Part shown: positions 1 to 6,254 of the stretch, piece after piece
Layout: each line of letters opens with the position of its first letter
Position numbering within the stretch: position 1 is the first letter of the stretch
Assembly: GCA_003453085.1 (NCBI GenBank)
Contig: DMMK01000495.1
Location: 1 to 6,298, forward strand
Direction: 5' to 3'
DNA: 6,298 nucleotides
Source: Verrucomicrobiales bacterium
GTDB lineage: Bacteria > Verrucomicrobiota > Verrucomicrobiia > Verrucomicrobiales > Verrucomicrobiaceae
Translations under genes and position numbers: made by a program
The notes under the pieces: generated by a model
What the model saw: the letters and a program-made list of their open reading frames with translations, nothing else
Database searches by the model: none
What the model was told of the DNA's origin: nothing

Positions 1-488
1 TCCTGGATGAAGAAGACGGGGATGTTGTTGCCCACGAGGTCGTAATTGCCCTCGCTGGTGTAGAACTTTACGGCGAAACCGCGCACATCACGTGGCAAGT
101 CGCCCGAGCCTGCACCGCCCGCCACGGTGGAGAATCGCGCAAAGACCTCTGTCTTCGTTTTTGGGTTTTGCAGAAAGGCGGCCTTGGTGATGTCGGCCAG
201 GGATTCATAGACCTGAAAGTAACCATGCGCGCCTGAACCGCGTGCGTGAACGATGCGTTCCGGGATGCGCTCATGGTCGAAATGGGTGATCTTTTCCCGC
301 AGCACAAAGTCCTCGATGAGCGTGGGGCCACGAATGCCCGCCTTGAGAGAGTTTTGATTATCGGAGATGGGTACGCCATGATTGGTCGTGAGCGTCTGTT
401 TCAGATCCGTGGTAGTCTGGTGAGTCTCGGCTGGAGCATCGGTCTCGGGAGTGGTCGTCTCGGGCTTGGAGGAGGAGCTGGCGGGCAT
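1..488 (-). CDS. katE: Heme catalase, KatE/large-subunit-like, N-terminal part (cut by window edge)
   Basis: Breaks down hydrogen peroxide to water and oxygen in the cytoplasm. Read on the minus strand from ATG at 486-488, 162 whole codons are visible before the edge. The first ~30 residues are a Ser/Thr/Pro-rich, low-complexity extension. From residue ~31 the catalase core is unmistakable: [19 protein letters not shown] (43-61), the [15 protein letters not shown] block with catalytic His81, [11 protein letters not shown] (118-128), [12 protein letters not shown] (133-144), and LVGNN (151-155) carrying the catalytic Asn. The AGGAGS...[12 protein letters not shown] wording and the N-terminal extension resemble large-subunit (clade 2, HPII) catalases, but the diagnostic C-terminal flavodoxin-like domain lies outside the window, so the subclass and the symbol are inferred. 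The start is the only ATG after an in-frame stop (TGA) about 70 bases upstream; no Shine-Dalgarno site precedes it. The frame is intact throughout. Confidence 0.93.
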   Translation of the reverse strand, partial: MPASSSSKPETTTPETDAPAETHQTTTDLKQTLTTNHGVPISDNQNSLKAGIRGPTLIEDFVLREKITHFDHERIPERIVHARGSGAHGYFQVYESLADITKAAFLQNPKTKTEVFARFSTVAGGAGSGDLPRDVRGFAVKFYTSEGNYDLVGNNIPVFFIQ

Positions 489-796
489 AAAGAAAAACGG
501 GCTGAAGGTGGGCGAGCCGAAGGCTGCCAGGTGGCAGGCCGATTTCCGGCTGGGTACTCTTCATCGCAGCGGCTCTCTTTTTTGGCTGTGGAGAAGCCGA
601 TGGCCTAACCAAAAACAATTCTTTGGGCCTGGAGGCAGGCCGATAAGGCCGTGGGCTACGATTTCAACGAGTCCCAAAACGTCGTGCTCTGCTAAACCGG
701 AAAAATCCGGAGGCGGACCTGTTCGGTTTCATCGCAAGCCAGTTCAGCCGCGTGAGTTGCGGCCTAACAAAAGACAGCGAATAGAATGCCTGTGTC
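489..796. other. 308-bp non-coding region upstream of the catalase gene
   Basis: No reading frame here looks like a protein on either strand. Because the rhomboid gene ends at 797 and the catalase starts at 488, both on the minus strand, this stretch should hold the catalase promoter, but I see no convincing -35/-10 pair. A weak candidate on the minus strand is a TTGAAA near 660 followed by a poor -10. Visible structure: a 5-bp hairpin at 697-710, a 6-bp hairpin at 626-641, an imperfect hairpin at 743-767 (GCCGC/GCGGC core), and two copies of GGCCTAAC (602-609 and 761-768), both followed by A-rich sequence. Confidence 0.6.
694..710 (-). terminator. Possible weak terminator downstream of the rhomboid gene
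   Basis: On the minus strand CCGGA-TTTT-TCCGG (697-710) makes a perfect 5-bp stem with a 4-base loop, followed by only three T residues (694-696). It lies about 90 bases after the rhomboid stop. The stem is short and the T tract poor, so termination here would be weak at best. Confidence 0.25.
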
Positions 797-1660
797 TCAG
801 CCTTTGCGTTTTTGCAGATCCTCGCTGGCCTGGTCCAGGATGCGGCGTTCGTCCGGGGTGAGGCTGTGCATACCTTCACGGCTGATTTTGTCCAGGATGT
901 CATCCACCGCCGGGCTGTGCTTTTTCACCTTCGGGACGGGCGCTGGATTCACGTTGCCGCCGCCGCTGCTGCGCGTGGGGTTGGGAGCGTTCCGCGATGC
1001 CGGGGGCGTGGCCTGGAAGGTGGGGATTTTCGGCAGGGTGAGGATGCCCTGCTCATATCGGATGTAGGCCACGGCCGTGCCGACGTGGCCTGCCAGAATG
1101 AGCAGGCCGATCCAATCCCGGCCTGCAAGGGCCATCAGTGCATTCACGCCGACGATGGCGGCGGCCAGCATCCACGCCTCAAGGCTGAAAAAGATCAGCG
1201 ACAGCATCACATGCGGGTAAAGCGCAGCAAAGGCGATGAAGGTGCCAAAGAAGATTTCCGTCACACCGGCACAACCCCGCGATGGCCCAAAGAGGCCCGC
1301 CAGGGTGACCAGCAAAGGTGAAACAAGCAGGAGGACGACGAGCAGCTTGATAAAGCTGGTGCGGCCCAGGTGGCGCTCCACCGCCTCGCCAAAACGCCAG
1401 AACATGACGCCGCTGATCACAAGCCAGAAGCTGGGCGGATTCACCAGCGCGTAAGTCACTGGAGCCCAGAGGTGCAGTCTGCCCCAGTCGCCAAAGGTGA
1501 AAATGAGGTATTCCAGAGTGGCTGGCGCGGCGGCCATCAGCACCGCGGTGAAAATCATGCTGGCCACAGCCCCGATGGCCACCATGGCGGAAAGGTAGAT
1601 GGGTTGCCCCTTCCACCAGGTGAGGGGGAGGTGGTCTTTGGATTCAGGCAGCCAGGACAT
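797..1660 (-). CDS. Rhomboid-family membrane protein lacking the catalytic serine (probable pseudoprotease)
   Basis: A 287-residue inner-membrane protein with about six hydrophobic segments (roughly 19-43, 67-88, 102-124, 132-149, 150-178, 183-200), followed by a Pro/Gly-rich linker (212-250) and a charged C-terminal region. The rhomboid signature is clear: FGEAVERHLGRTSF (90-103) matches the family's fG..vE...G..rf block after TM2, and GHVGTAVAYI (191-200) matches the last-helix H-x-G segment with the catalytic His (His192). The GxSG active-site motif, however, reads GCAG (129-132): Ala131 (GCC codon at 1268-1270) replaces the nucleophilic serine. Active rhomboids are intramembrane serine proteases; without the serine this one should not cleave and may instead bind or chaperone membrane proteins. 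The tail (251-285, VDDILDKISREGMHSLT...) resembles the short helical domain found after rhomboids in Bacteroidota-like genomes (DUF6576-type, from memory). No Shine-Dalgarno site precedes the ATG. It is transcribed toward the catalase, but the 308-bp gap argues against an operon. Confidence 0.8.
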   Translation of the reverse strand: MSWLPESKDHLPLTWWKGQPIYLSAMVAIGAVASMIFTAVLMAAAPATLEYLIFTFGDWGRLHLWAPVTYALVNPPSFWLVISGVMFWRFGEAVERHLGRTSFIKLLVVLLLVSPLLVTLAGLFGPSRGCAGVTEIFFGTFIAFAALYPHVMLSLIFFSLEAWMLAAAIVGVNALMALAGRDWIGLLILAGHVGTAVAYIRYEQGILTLPKIPTFQATPPASRNAPNPTRSSGGGNVNPAPVPKVKKHSPAVDDILDKISREGMHSLTPDERRILDQASEDLQKRKG

Positions 1661-1822
1661 GGGGTAAACTGGAGGTTTTTTTCATTTCCGCGAAGACAAA
1701 GATCAACGCTGGAGCCGCTAGGGGTTACAAACACACGGCTGCCTTGCAATGTCACAGGGTGGGAATCTCAACGTTCCTCCTTTGTGGCTCCGCTGGGAGC
1801 TTTCAACATAGATACATCCACC
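1661..1822. promoter_or_regulatory. Divergent intergenic region, rhomboid gene / HPF gene
   Basis: The 162 bp between two divergently oriented start codons must contain promoters for both genes. No strong sigma-70 pair is evident; TTGCAA at 1744-1749 is a possible plus-strand -35 without a good -10. A small hairpin, GCTCC-GCTG-GGAGC (1787-1800), lies 22 bases before the HPF start and would be in its leader. GGAGCC near 1711 and GGCTCC at 1786-1791 form a widely spaced inverted pair. Confidence 0.4.
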
Positions 1823-2155
1823 ATGATCACACATATTCAGTACTTCGGTTGCGATGCCCGTCCCGAATGGGAAGAAAAACTTCAGGCCCTTTTTATGGAA
1901 GCGCGACAGCACATGCCCGTGTCCGACGCTTCCGCCCGAGTCGAAGAACCGCAAAATGCCACGTATCGCTTTCGGATTGCTCTCACTTTGAAAATGCCTG
2001 GGCCCGATGTCCAGGTGCAAGCCGACGGCTACACCTTTAACGAAGCCCTCATGGGCGTCTCGGCGGCCATCCGCCAGAAGCTGAAGCTGCGTGCTGAGAA
2101 GGCTGCCCGGAATACGGCGGCCAGCCGGGGAGTGAAAGCGGCTCACCGCGGCTAA
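1823..2155 (+). CDS. Short HPF/RaiA-type ribosome hibernation factor
   Basis: A 110-residue protein that fits the S30AE/sigma-54-modulation family, which binds the 30S subunit in the mRNA/tRNA channel and silences or protects ribosomes in stationary phase or stress. Visible support: a beta-alpha-beta-beta-beta-alpha layout, with MITHIQYFGCDARPEWEEKL (1-20) as strand plus helix, YRFRIALTLKMPG (48-60) and VQVQADGYTFNEALMGVSAA (64-83) as strands running into the second helix, and a basic end IRQKLKLRAEKAARN (84-98). The D/G-x-x-F-N/Y-EA-x-x-x-x pattern before the last helix corresponds to the family's 'D.y.AiD.a...l..ql.k.k' block. It has no long C-terminal dimerisation domain, so it is of short HPF/YfiA type. 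The frame is open well upstream of 1823, but only sequence from this ATG onward looks like protein. No Shine-Dalgarno site. A terminator follows 23 bases after the stop, so it is probably transcribed alone. Confidence 0.7.
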   Translation: MITHIQYFGCDARPEWEEKLQALFMEARQHMPVSDASARVEEPQNATYRFRIALTLKMPGPDVQVQADGYTFNEALMGVSAAIRQKLKLRAEKAARNTAASRGVKAAHRG

Positions 2156-2178
2156 ACATCCTTCACGTGAACTAAACC

Positions 2179-2212
2179 ATGGCAATCCGCCCCGTGCGGA
2201 TTGCCATTTTTT
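2179..2212 (+). terminator. Strong rho-independent terminator after the HPF gene
   Basis: ATGGCAATCCGC (2179-2190) pairs perfectly with GCGGATTGCCAT (2196-2207) around the 5-base loop CCCGT, followed at once by a run of six T (2207-2212). The stem of 12 bp and the T tract are textbook for the plus strand. On the minus strand the stem is followed only by GGTTTAG, so it would be a weaker stop for the halogenase gene, whose stop codon is 12 bases away. Confidence 0.9.
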
Positions 2213-2224
2213 ATGTCTCAGGGC

Positions 2225-3823
2225 CTAGGCTGTGGAGGGCATGGGGGCCTTTTCTATCGGCATTTCGGCCATGGCGGGCATCATTTTCGGCGCTTTGCCA
2301 AAGAGCGTGCGCCACTCGGCCACCAGCCACAGGCGGATACCCCAGCGCAGGAAGCGCAGGGCGGAAAAGTCCGGTGTGTAGCTCTGGCCCAGAGTGAGGT
2401 CCATGCCCGTGTTCCACAGCCCGTAAGTGCCTTTGGCCAGGCGTTTTTTAGCCATTGCATTCAGTCGGCGGTTGTACAGAGCCATGAACTTGGCGAAAAA
2501 AGTGCCCGCAGGCCCGTCGTAGGGCAGGCGACCAAATTCGTACTCTGGGTTGTCATAAACCAGGCGCACCGGGCCTACGAAGTAGGTGCCCAGATCCATG
2601 ATGAAGGCGATGCGCACCAGCTCGGCATCGCCCATGTACTCGTACTTGCCCTTGTAGAGGGATTCAAACCACAGGCGGTAGCTGCGTTTGTAGGCCCCTT
2701 TGAGGTAGTTCAGCGTCTCGGTGATGTCCTGCCCCATGGCCTCTTTACCGATCATCTGGGTAACGGCGTAAACGGTGTGCCCGCAGTAGTCCAGCCCCTG
2801 GCTGTAGAGCGGATCAATGAAACCTGCAGCATCCCCCACCATGGCCCAGCGGTTGCCTGCCATCTGCTCCGTATGATAAGGCAGGCCCTTGTAGTAAAAG
2901 GTGTCGCCCTCAACCGGCTCGGCATTTTCAAACATGAGCCGGCCAATGGGGTGCTGCAGGATGTGGGTGTGCAGCCTTTCAGTGAGGGAGCCGCCTTCAG
3001 GGAGGGTGAAGACACTGCGATCCCAGACGATGCCCACGCTGTAGTCCCCGTTTGCCAGAGGGATGAGCCACACCCACCAGCCGCGGCCCATGAGGTGATT
3101 CGTCGCGCTGGCGCGGGAGGCCTTCGCCCGTTTCATGAGCTGCGGGTACGTGCTGCGGCTCTTGTGACTGTCCAGGGTATTGACGTTGCGGTAGCGGCAC
3201 CAGATGGAGGAGGTGGCGTGCTCATCGCCCAGCGGGCGGTGGAGCCCCAGCTTTTTCGCCAGCACGGCAGCCTTGCCAGAGGCATCAATGACCCAGCGGG
3301 TGGTGAAGGTGCGGGTCTCCTTGCTTCCTTCACCGGTGCTGGTCGCCACCGTGACGGTGTGTGGGCTGTCATCTTCGGCCAAATTGACTTCGCGCAGGGT
3401 GGCGGGGCGCAACAGATCCGCGCCGGCTTCTCGGGCCAGTTCCAGTACGTGCTCATCCAGCAGGGCACGGTCGAGCTGAAAGGTGGGCAGGCGGCTTTGA
3501 AATTTGGGCCCCAGCTCCGTGCAATCTTCCACACTGTCCTGCGGACTTTTGCAGAACCACATGCGCAGGCCGTGTTTTTGATAATGATGAGCACTGAGGT
3601 AGCTGCCCAGGTGCAGAACACGGGTGAGAAAGCAGCCGCCTACTTCGGAGGTGCTTTCACCCACTTTGCGGTCGAACTCCACCTGCCGCTCCACCACCAG
3701 CACACGCAGCTCGGGGTGGTCACGCTTCAGCAGGAGTGCGGCGGAGGCCCCGCTAAAGGCACCGCCCATGATGATCACATCATAATCAGTCTTCGGTAGG
3801 GGAGACAGGTGGGGATCGTTCAT
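2225..3823 (-). CDS. Flavin-dependent halogenase-family protein (tryptophan/phenol halogenase-like)
   Basis: A 532-residue soluble flavoprotein; the family uses FADH2, oxygen and halide to halogenate aromatic substrates, with reduced flavin supplied by a partner reductase. The FAD-binding Rossmann start is at residues 15-34 (DVIIMGGAFSG...), with VLVVER ending the second strand at 41-46. GEST (55-58) is followed 28 residues later by Lys83 in QKHGLRMWF, which lines up with the catalytic lysine of halogenases. WVWLIP (250-255) is an exact WxWxIP halogenase fingerprint, and GDAAGFIDPLYSQG (330-343) carries the FAD diphosphate site and the FxxPxxSxG motif (F335, P338, S341, G343). The remaining C-terminal ~150 residues are the substrate-side helical part. 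Length is normal for the family (500-540). The ATG at 3823 is needed to keep the FAD motif; there is no Shine-Dalgarno site. The substrate is unknown; some relatives are plain FAD oxidoreductases. It is divergent from an LpxL-like acyltransferase gene. Confidence 0.82.
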   Translation of the reverse strand: MNDPHLSPLPKTDYDVIIMGGAFSGASAALLLKRDHPELRVLVVERQVEFDRKVGESTSEVGGCFLTRVLHLGSYLSAHHYQKHGLRMWFCKSPQDSVEDCTELGPKFQSRLPTFQLDRALLDEHVLELAREAGADLLRPATLREVNLAEDDSPHTVTVATSTGEGSKETRTFTTRWVIDASGKAAVLAKKLGLHRPLGDEHATSSIWCRYRNVNTLDSHKSRSTYPQLMKRAKASRASATNHLMGRGWWVWLIPLANGDYSVGIVWDRSVFTLPEGGSLTERLHTHILQHPIGRLMFENAEPVEGDTFYYKGLPYHTEQMAGNRWAMVGDAAGFIDPLYSQGLDYCGHTVYAVTQMIGKEAMGQDITETLNYLKGAYKRSYRLWFESLYKGKYEYMGDAELVRIAFIMDLGTYFVGPVRLVYDNPEYEFGRLPYDGPAGTFFAKFMALYNRRLNAMAKKRLAKGTYGLWNTGMDLTLGQSYTPDFSALRFLRWGIRLWLVAEWRTLFGKAPKMMPAMAEMPIEKAPMPSTA

Positions 3824-3924
3824 GTTGTTTTGACTGAATTGCTGGTCTAGGCAAAGGTGCTACCCAAGAGAGGTGTCAGGCTCAGGCTAAAACGGCCACA
3901 GCAAGACACTGAAGCTGTCCCCTC
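3824..3924. promoter_or_regulatory. Divergent intergenic region, halogenase / acyltransferase
   Basis: The 101 bp separating the two start codons should carry promoters for both genes and perhaps a shared regulatory site. TTGACT (3830-3835) is a near-consensus plus-strand -35, but no -10 sits at 16-18 bases. No operator-like perfect palindrome stands out. Confidence 0.4.
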
Positions 3925-4887
3925 ATGCCCCCAGAAGAAACCGCCAAAGCTCCACCTCCGCAAGCGCCGCGTCTGCGGAATACAGGGCTGCATGGGGCCT
4001 TCTGGACTCAGATCTTGCTCAAGATCCTTCGCATTTTGCCCGTTTGGATGTGCTTGGTGCTGAATTCCACCGTGGTCTGGGCCATTTACTGCCTCGCAGG
4101 CCCGCAGCGCCGCGCCGTGCTGGATAATTTGAAAGGGCTGCGCCCGGACTTCGGCCCCCTGCGCCGCTGGTGGGCCGGGTACCAGGTGTTTCACCAGTTT
4201 GCCCTGACTTACCTCGACCGCCTTTGGCACATGCATTTTAAGCGAGAGGTCACCTGGGATATCCCCGATCTCAAGCATTTCGAAGAAATGCGCGCGCAGC
4301 CGGGCGGGGTCCTGGTTTTCACGATTCACAGTGGCAATTACGACATTGGAGCCACTCTGTTCGCCCAAAAGTTTGGCCGCACCCTGCACATGGTGCGTGT
4401 TCCCGAGCAAACCGAGGAGCTTCAGGAACTGCGGGCTGCCGAACTGAAGAAGGTGGAAGATGAAAATCCGCACCTGCGAGTCCACTACAACGAGGTGGAC
4501 AGCCACCTGGGGCTGGAGCTTTGCCGCATCCTCATGGCAGGCGAAGCCGTGGCCGTGCAGGGGGACCGGGTCGTCACGGGCGTTTCCCCAATTGAGATGG
4601 ACCATGAGGGCGTTACTTTCAAAATTCCGCGCGGCCCCCTGGTGCTGGCGGAGATCGCCCGCGTGCCTTGTTACCCCATTTTCTTGCAACGCATGGGTAC
4701 GCTGAAATACCGCATTGTCTGCGGCCCCTGCTTTTACGATGGCAAGACCAAGCAGCGTGCCGATGACCTGGGCAAAGTCTGGCTGCCCATCATGCATCGT
4801 TTTGTCCATGAGCACTGGGACCAGTGGTTCGTCTTTGAATCCTTGGTAAAAAAGAGCGTGGAGAAGGAAGAGGCGAAGGCGGAGTAA
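3925..4887 (+). CDS. LpxL/HtrB-like lysophospholipid-type acyltransferase
   Basis: A 320-residue, probably membrane-bound acyltransferase of the lipid A biosynthesis acyltransferase family (Lip_A_acyltrans). Such enzymes move an acyl chain from acyl-ACP or acyl-CoA onto lipid A, another lipid or a pigment head group at the inner membrane. An N-terminal hydrophobic segment (about 28-58) anchors it after a Pro-rich 20-residue lead. VLVFTIHSGNYDIGATLF (129-146) carries the catalytic H-x4-D/E motif: His135 and Asp140, where E. coli LpxL has Glu. VQGDR (211-215) corresponds to the second conserved block, and FKIPRGPLVLAEIARVPCYPIF (232-253) to the substrate-side 'G...LA...g.p..P.f' block. The C-terminus is highly charged and Lys/Glu-rich. 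Length is close to LpxL (~306). Asp in place of Glu and the divergent sequence suggest a subgroup other than the main lipid A enzymes, such as the predicted acyltransferases of aryl-polyene clusters. No Shine-Dalgarno site. It converges on lysA. Confidence 0.82.
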   Translation: MPPEETAKAPPPQAPRLRNTGLHGAFWTQILLKILRILPVWMCLVLNSTVVWAIYCLAGPQRRAVLDNLKGLRPDFGPLRRWWAGYQVFHQFALTYLDRLWHMHFKREVTWDIPDLKHFEEMRAQPGGVLVFTIHSGNYDIGATLFAQKFGRTLHMVRVPEQTEELQELRAAELKKVEDENPHLRVHYNEVDSHLGLELCRILMAGEAVAVQGDRVVTGVSPIEMDHEGVTFKIPRGPLVLAEIARVPCYPIFLQRMGTLKYRIVCGPCFYDGKTKQRADDLGKVWLPIMHRFVHEHWDQWFVFESLVKKSVEKEEAKAE

Positions 4888-4899
4888 AGGTAGCCGCAT

Positions 4900-4935
4900 A
4901 AAAAAGCCCCCTCCACCACGAAGGCAGAGAGGGCT
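4900..4935 (-). terminator. Rho-independent terminator of lysA
   Basis: On the minus strand AGCCCTCTC (from 4935 down to 4927) pairs with GAGGGGGCT (4913 to 4905) across a 13-base loop, then six T (4905-4900). The single irregular position is a U-G wobble in the minus-strand RNA but a C-A mismatch in the plus-strand RNA, and only the minus strand has a T run, so the signal serves lysA. It lies 27 bases after the lysA stop and 13 bases after the stop of the convergent acyltransferase gene. Confidence 0.82.
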
Positions 4936-4961
4936 GAATTTGTCAGAAGATCGGGATCGAA

Positions 4962-6254
4962 TTAGGCGATGTGCTCGCCCTTCAGCACGTCTTCCAGCGT
5001 CTGGCGCTCGCGAACCACGGTGGCCTTGTCGCCATCCACCAGGATCTCGGCAGGCATCGGGCGGGTGTTGTAGTTGGAGGCCATGGTAAAACCATAAGCA
5101 CCCGCGCTGAGCACCGCCAAGTAGTCACCTTCGTTGACCAGGGGGATCTCGCGGTTCTGCGCCAGGAAATCGCCGGTCTCGCAGATCGGGCCCACCACAT
5201 CCACCTTCTCCACGGCATCTGTCGTCGGCTGCTTCAGGGGGGTGATCATGTGCCAGCCTTCATAAAGGGTCGGGCGGATGAGATCGTTCATGCCGGCGTC
5301 CACGATCTTGAATGTCTTGGCCGCACCGCGCTTCTCATAGAGCACCTTGGTCAGAAGCACGCCGGCATTGCCCACCATGAAACGGCCAGGCTCGCACAGA
5401 ATGCGCAGGCCCAGGGGGGCCAGGTGCGGCACCACGGCTTCGGCATAGGCCTGGACGGTGAGGGGATGCACCTCGCTGTTTTCCTGCCACCAGCCTTCAT
5501 CGCCGGAGTCCAGGCTCTGCTTGTAGTTAATGCCGATGCCGCCGCCGATGCTGAAAAACTGGATGCCGTACTTGTCCTTCACTTCCTGGACCAGGGGCAC
5601 CACCTTCTTCACCGCTTCCACAAACGGGTCCACGCTGGTGAGCTGGGAGCCGATGTGCATCTGCAGACCCTTGATCTGGAGATTCGGCATCTCAGTCGCC
5701 ACACGGCCATAGACTTCGAGGATATTTTCGAACTCGATGCCGAATTTGTTCTCGCTCTTGCCCGTGGTGATCTTCGCGTGCGTCTTCGCATCCACGTTCG
5801 GGTTCACACGCACAGCCACCGGGGCCTTTTTGCCGATCTCGCCCGCCACTTGGTTGATGTAGCGCAGCTCAGCTTCAGACTCCGCATTGATGCAGTACAC
5901 GCCTTGTTCCAGCGCATAGACGATTTCATCACGGGTCTTGCCCACACCGGCAAAGGTGCACTTGGAGGCATCGCCCCCGGCTTTGATCACGCGATAAAGT
6001 TCGCCTGCGGAAACGATGTCAAAGCCGCCGCCCAGCTTGGCGATGGTGCTCAGCACGGCGAGGTTGGAGTTTGCCTTCACCGCGTAGCAGATGAGGTGGT
6101 CCAGCTTGCCCAGCGCCGCATCCAGGCGGGTGAAGTGGCCCGTGATCGTGGCTTTGGAATACACGTACAAGGGCGTGCCGTGTTGCTCGGCCAGGGATTG
6201 GAGAGAGACGTTTTCGGCGAACAATTCGCCCTGGGTATAACGGAAACTGTGCAT
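4962..6254 (-). CDS. lysA: Diaminopimelate decarboxylase
   Basis: PLP-dependent decarboxylation of meso-2,6-diaminopimelate to L-lysine, the last step of the DAP pathway, in the cytoplasm. The 430-residue protein has the fold-type III layout: an alanine-racemase-like barrel first (about 30-290), then a beta domain. CYAVKANSN (56-64) has the Schiff-base Lys60; HIGSQ (200-204), GGGIG (237-241) and EPGR (288-291) bind the cofactor phosphate and ring; CETGD (358-362) supplies the active-site Cys358 from the second subunit of the dimer; and GAYGFTMASNYN (385-396) has the conserved Tyr387 and substrate-side residues. Length is usual (about 410-440). Between GGGIG and the next conserved Tyr270 is a longer acidic, Trp-containing loop (242-268) than in E. 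coli or Bacillus enzymes. The ATG at 6254 gives a normal N-terminus; no Shine-Dalgarno site precedes it. It ends in its own terminator, with no co-oriented gene downstream within the window's next 1 kb. Confidence 0.97.
   Translation of the reverse strand: MHSFRYTQGELFAENVSLQSLAEQHGTPLYVYSKATITGHFTRLDAALGKLDHLICYAVKANSNLAVLSTIAKLGGGFDIVSAGELYRVIKAGGDASKCTFAGVGKTRDEIVYALEQGVYCINAESEAELRYINQVAGEIGKKAPVAVRVNPNVDAKTHAKITTGKSENKFGIEFENILEVYGRVATEMPNLQIKGLQMHIGSQLTSVDPFVEAVKKVVPLVQEVKDKYGIQFFSIGGGIGINYKQSLDSGDEGWWQENSEVHPLTVQAYAEAVVPHLAPLGLRILCEPGRFMVGNAGVLLTKVLYEKRGAAKTFKIVDAGMNDLIRPTLYEGWHMITPLKQPTTDAVEKVDVVGPICETGDFLAQNREIPLVNEGDYLAVLSAGAYGFTMASNYNTRPMPAEILVDGDKATVVRERQTLEDVLKGEHIA

Noticed and set aside
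358..618. 86-codon minus-strand frame overlapping the catalase start, considered as a longer catalase N-terminus joined by a frameshift
   Set aside because: It is in a different frame and its translation does not resemble catalase; the catalase frame has its own ATG at 488 and is continuous.
626..641. 6-bp hairpin GGCCTG-GAGG-CAGGCC as a terminator
   Set aside because: No T run directly follows on either strand.
602..768. Possible integron attC site, because GCCTAAC fits the RYYYAAC core
   Set aside because: No matching GTTRRRY partner in the right orientation was found within the usual 60-150 bases on either strand, and there is no cassette gene or integrase.
664..903. Small minus-strand ORF, including a basic 22-residue peptide starting near 743
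   Set aside because: Mostly the rhomboid gene's 3' end in another frame, with no ribosome binding site or domain to support it.
1370..1822. Upstream extension of the HPF reading frame by 151 codons
   Set aside because: The frame is open but overlaps the rhomboid gene on the other strand, and the extension reads as low-complexity shadow sequence; the conserved domain begins at 1823.
2201..3799. 532-codon open frame on the plus strand, opposite the halogenase gene
   Set aside because: Its translation shows no family resemblance, and the minus-strand frame carries full halogenase motifs. Long antisense frames are common opposite GC-rich genes.
3847..4899. 350-codon open frame on the minus strand, opposite the acyltransferase
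   Set aside because: Shadow frame; the plus-strand protein has the HSGNYD and other family blocks, the minus-strand one has nothing recognisable.
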